In this document: positions 43,521 to 45,382 of the stretch, piece by piece
Layout of the letters: each line of letters opens with the position of its first letter
Position numbering within the stretch: the first letter of the stretch is position 1
Assembly (NCBI GenBank): GCA_964384205.1
Contig: CAYLKS010000021.1
Coordinates: forward strand, 1-45,382
DNA length: 45,382 nucleotides
Direction of reading: 5' to 3'
From: CAYLKS01 sp964384205 [NCBI: uncultured bacterium]
GTDB lineage: Bacteria > JAGOEH01
Program-made: the position numbers and the translations under genes
The notes under the pieces: generated by a model
Seen by the model: the letters and a program-made list of their open reading frames with translations, nothing else
Database searches by the model: none
What the model was told of the DNA's origin: nothing

Positions 43521-45089
43521 ATGAAAAAACCATTTGCTTTGATTATAAGAGATGGCTGGGGATATAATGCTAACACAGATTATAATGCTGTTTTTAAAGC
43601 AAAAACCCCAAACCATGATTATTATTGTGCAAGTTATCCAACTAACTTCATATCAACTTCTGGTTTGGATGTGGGGCTTCCAGAAGGGAATCAAGGCTCA
43701 AGTGAGGTTGGGCATTTGAATATGGGAGCAGGTAGAGTTGTATATCAGTCTCTTGTTAGAATTAATAATTCAATAAAAGATGGTTCATTTTTTAAAAATG
43801 ATGTATTTTTAGATGCTATAAAACATGCAAAAGAAAATAATTCTAAGATTCATATAATGGGATTAGTACAGGATCAGGGAGTACATGGCCATACTGATCA
43901 TTTGTTGGCTTTATTAGAATTGGCTAAGAATAATGAAGTTTCTGAAGAGCAGGTAATGATTCATATTTTTAGTGATGGGAGAGATACCCCGCCGAAATCA
44001 ACTAAAAAATATATTCAGCCTGTTATTAATAAGATTGAGGAACTAAAAATTGGAAAAATAGCTACAATATGCGGCAGATATTATGCAATGGATAGAGATA
44101 ACAGATGGGAAAGAGTAAAATTAGCTTATGATATGTTGACTTTTGCTAAATCAGAGAGGCCATTTTTTGAAAATGTTTTTGATGCAGTTGATGATGCCTA
44201 TAATGAGGGGGAAACAGATGAATTTATCAAGCCGAGGATTTTGAAAGGATATGATGGGATAAAAGATAGTGATGTTATTATTTTTTTTAATTATAGACTT
44301 GATAGAACAAGAGAAATAACAAAAGCATTTGTAGAAGATGGTTTTGATAAATTTGAAACTAAAGATATTAAGAATTTGTATTATGTATGTATGACAGAAT
44401 ATTATGATGGAGTTGATAAGAATAATAGAGCTATTGTTAAAATAGCATTTCCTCCAATAACATTGAAAAATTTGTTTGGAGAGGTAGTGTCAAAAGCTGG
44501 TTTAAAACAGTTAAGAATTGCAGAAACAGAGAAATATGCTCATGTTACGTTCTTTTTTAATGGCCAATCAGATCAAGTGTTTGAAAATGAAGATAGAGTA
44601 TTAATTCCAAGTCCAAAGGTTCCTACTTATGATATGAAACCAGAGATGAGTGCTTATGAGGTTAGAGACAAAGTATTAGAGCTTTTAGATAAAGATAAAT
44701 ATGATTTTATAGTATTAAATTTTGCAAATCCTGACATGGTAGGGCATACCGGGGTATTCGAAGCAGCAGTTAAGGCAAATGAAGTTGTTGATGAGTGTGT
44801 AGGAAATGTTATTGATAAAATTTTAGAGAAAGATGGAATAGTCTTTTTAACATCTGATCATGGAAATAGTGAACAAATGAAGGATTATGAAACAGGTAAA
44901 CCACATACAGCGCATACTACAAATCCAGTTTGGTTACATATAATTTCTAAAAGGCCAGAACTGCAAAAGGATAAAATTAAAATAAAAGATGGCGGTAAGT
45001 TAGCAGATATTGCTCCAACCATGCTTAAATTAATGAATATAGAAATTCCACCAGAAATGGATGGGAATAATCTTATAGAAGAAAAATAA
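43521..45089 (+). CDS. gpmI: 2,3-bisphosphoglycerate-independent phosphoglycerate mutase
   Basis: Glycolytic enzyme converting 3- to 2-phosphoglycerate with two Mn2+. The 522-residue protein has the usual length. It begins with FALIIRDGWGYN (metal Asp), then DVGLPEGNQGSSEVGHLNMGAGR (split around Ser61, the phospho-acceptor). Further motifs are GRDTPPKS, CGRYYAMDRDNRWER, FNYRLDRTREIT, KYAHVTFFFNG, FANPDMVGHTG and LTSDHGNSEQM. GAGAAAATA upstream gives a modest ribosome site. It ends at a strong hairpin terminator. Nothing unusual seen. Confidence 0.97.
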   Translation: MKKPFALIIRDGWGYNANTDYNAVFKAKTPNHDYYCASYPTNFISTSGLDVGLPEGNQGSSEVGHLNMGAGRVVYQSLVRINNSIKDGSFFKNDVFLDAIKHAKENNSKIHIMGLVQDQGVHGHTDHLLALLELAKNNEVSEEQVMIHIFSDGRDTPPKSTKKYIQPVINKIEELKIGKIATICGRYYAMDRDNRWERVKLAYDMLTFAKSERPFFENVFDAVDDAYNEGETDEFIKPRILKGYDGIKDSDVIIFFNYRLDRTREITKAFVEDGFDKFETKDIKNLYYVCMTEYYDGVDKNNRAIVKIAFPPITLKNLFGEVVSKAGLKQLRIAETEKYAHVTFFFNGQSDQVFENEDRVLIPSPKVPTYDMKPEMSAYEVRDKVLELLDKDKYDFIVLNFANPDMVGHTGVFEAAVKANEVVDECVGNVIDKILEKDGIVFLTSDHGNSEQMKDYETGKPHTAHTTNPVWLHIISKRPELQKDKIKIKDGGKLADIAPTMLKLMNIEIPPEMDGNNLIEEK

Positions 45090-45096
45090 ATATAGT

Positions 45097-45137
45097 AAAT
45101 ATACAGGTGAGCATATTCACCTGTATATTTATTTTTG
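45097..45137. terminator. Intrinsic terminator after gpmI, usable from both sides
   Basis: Two perfect 14-base inverted arms, AAATATACAGGTGA (45097-45110) and TCACCTGTATATTT (45117-45130), with loop GCATAT, are followed by ATTTTTG on the plus strand. On the minus strand the hairpin is followed by a weaker T-rich run (TTTATTTTT). Confidence 0.88.
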
Positions 45138-45161
45138 TGGATGACATAATTTTTCTAATAT

Positions 45162-45185
45162 GAGGGACGAGTTGAGGGACAAGTT
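45162..45185. repeat. Tandem pair of 12-base units
   Basis: GAGGGACGAGTT (45162-45173) is followed directly by GAGGGACAAGTT (45174-45185), one mismatch. It lies between the gpmI terminator and the minus-strand promoter. Confidence 0.7.
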
Positions 45186-45194
45186 TTAAAAATC

Positions 45195-45224
45195 TTAACA
45201 GAAAAATGCGAATGTAATAGACAT
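45195..45224 (-). CDS. Possible 9-codon leader peptide
   Basis: AAAGGGGATACC precedes an ATG that opens MSITFAFFC and a TAA stop. It lies about 12 bases downstream of the predicted start of a strong minus-strand promoter. The excellent ribosome site on so short a frame could mean a leader peptide, or the decayed start of a lost gene. Confidence 0.3.
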   Translation of the reverse strand: MSITFAFFC

Positions 45225-45242
45225 GGTATCCCCTTTAGATAA

Positions 45243-45271
45243 ATCATATCAAAAATTGAAGTATTTGTCAA
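45243..45271 (-). promoter_or_regulatory. Strong minus-strand promoter near right edge
   Basis: On the minus strand TTGACA (45271-45266), exactly 17 bases, TATGAT (45248-45243). No ordinary gene lies downstream; transcription would run about 150 bases into the terminator at 45130-45097. Confidence 0.7.
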
Positions 45272-45382
45272 GTTCATTATCCACGATTATTGGTTTGAAA
45301 TCTAATATACCAAAAGCATCTAATTTTGGATTAATTTCTTTTATTATTTCCATAGGCGTTCCTTTCTTATAACTATTATGTC
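45249..45382 (-). CDS. Short or partial reading frame at window edge
   Basis: A minus-strand frame open from the window edge to a TGA at 45251-45249. Inside it an ATG at 45353 follows AAAGGA by 6 bases and would give a 34-residue protein beginning MEIIKEINPKLDAFGILDF. It may be a small gene or the C-terminal end of a longer gene beyond the window. It overlaps the minus-strand promoter at 45271-45243. I do not recognise the sequence. Confidence 0.35.
   Translation of the reverse strand, partial: HNSYKKGTPMEIIKEINPKLDAFGILDFKPIIVDNELDKYFNF

Noticed and set aside
43196-43576. 126-codon minus-strand open frame across manA and gpmI
   Set aside because: It lies antisense to two well-identified enzymes and has no recognisable domain; it arises from codon bias.
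1-45382. CRISPR array, tRNA/rRNA genes, insertion sequences or prophage
   Set aside because: No regularly spaced repeats, no cloverleaf-like GC-rich segments, and no transposase, integrase or phage protein seen on either strand.

Overview
The window is a very AT-rich bacterial chromosome segment with densely packed protein genes and short gaps. ATG dominates, but TTG and GTG starts occur, and ribosome binding sites are mostly AAGGAG-like. Several intergenic gaps hold near-consensus sigma-70 type promoters with a 17-base spacer. The genes suggest an anaerobic, fermentative, double-membrane bacterium. It has a multi-subunit [FeFe]-hydrogenase, two sodium:solute symporters, a RodZ-like morphogenesis protein, a DUF2723 membrane glycosyltransferase-like protein of the kind common in Bacteroidetes and relatives, and a serine-palmitoyltransferase-like enzyme. 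I lean toward the Bacteroidetes/FCB side or a candidate phylum near it, but cannot place it further. I saw no rRNA, tRNA, CRISPR array, insertion sequence or prophage.

Layout. 0-3 kb (minus): sugar-mutarotase-like protein, GNAT acetyltransferase, dprA. 3.2-5.6 kb (plus): STAS protein, PTS IIA-like protein, CPA2-type cation/proton antiporter and a small unknown protein, all tightly packed. 5.7-9.5 kb (minus): HDOD protein and RodZ-like protein, then three exported proteins from a separate promoter. 9.6-18.3 kb (plus): DegT-family aminotransferase, a 599-residue protein of unknown function, an NlpC/P60 envelope hydrolase, a symporter, a PAS histidine kinase lacking the usual phospho-acceptor histidine, a lone receiver, and a TPR protein. 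A bidirectional terminator closes this run. 18.3-22.4 kb (minus): a three-gene [FeFe]-hydrogenase operon. Its middle subunit fuses the NuoF iron-sulfur end to a GltD-like FAD/NAD(P)H reductase, and a Rex-like palindrome lies upstream. 22.6-25.5 kb (plus): D-cysteine-desulfhydrase-like enzyme, small helical protein, second symporter. 25.6-30.7 kb: ndk, rlmH, spt-like gene, extended SDR, an unlisted 36-residue basic protein, dnaJ, rsmE. 30.8-37.9 kb: DUF2723 protein, serC, ParB-like protein, GT2 and GT-C glycosyltransferases. 38.0-42.5 kb: RmlC-like cupin, mutL, miaA, O-antigen ligase/polymerase-like protein. 42.5-45.1 kb: manA and gpmI, then a terminator. The last 290 bases hold a strong minus-strand promoter with only tiny reading frames.

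How the parts fit. The hydrogenase operon probably exchanges electrons between NAD(P)H and H2 (possibly with ferredoxin) under NADH-sensing control. The Spt-like/SDR pair suggests sphingoid-base synthesis. The DUF2723, GT2, GT-C, Wzy-like and ManA genes suggest surface or protein glycosylation using mannose-type precursors. The symporter-kinase-receiver set resembles a split CbrA-like nutrient sensor. The most novel-looking items are the NuoF-GltD chimera with its Rex-like site, the histidine-less kinase, the 599-residue unknown protein, and the short transcription unit at the right edge.
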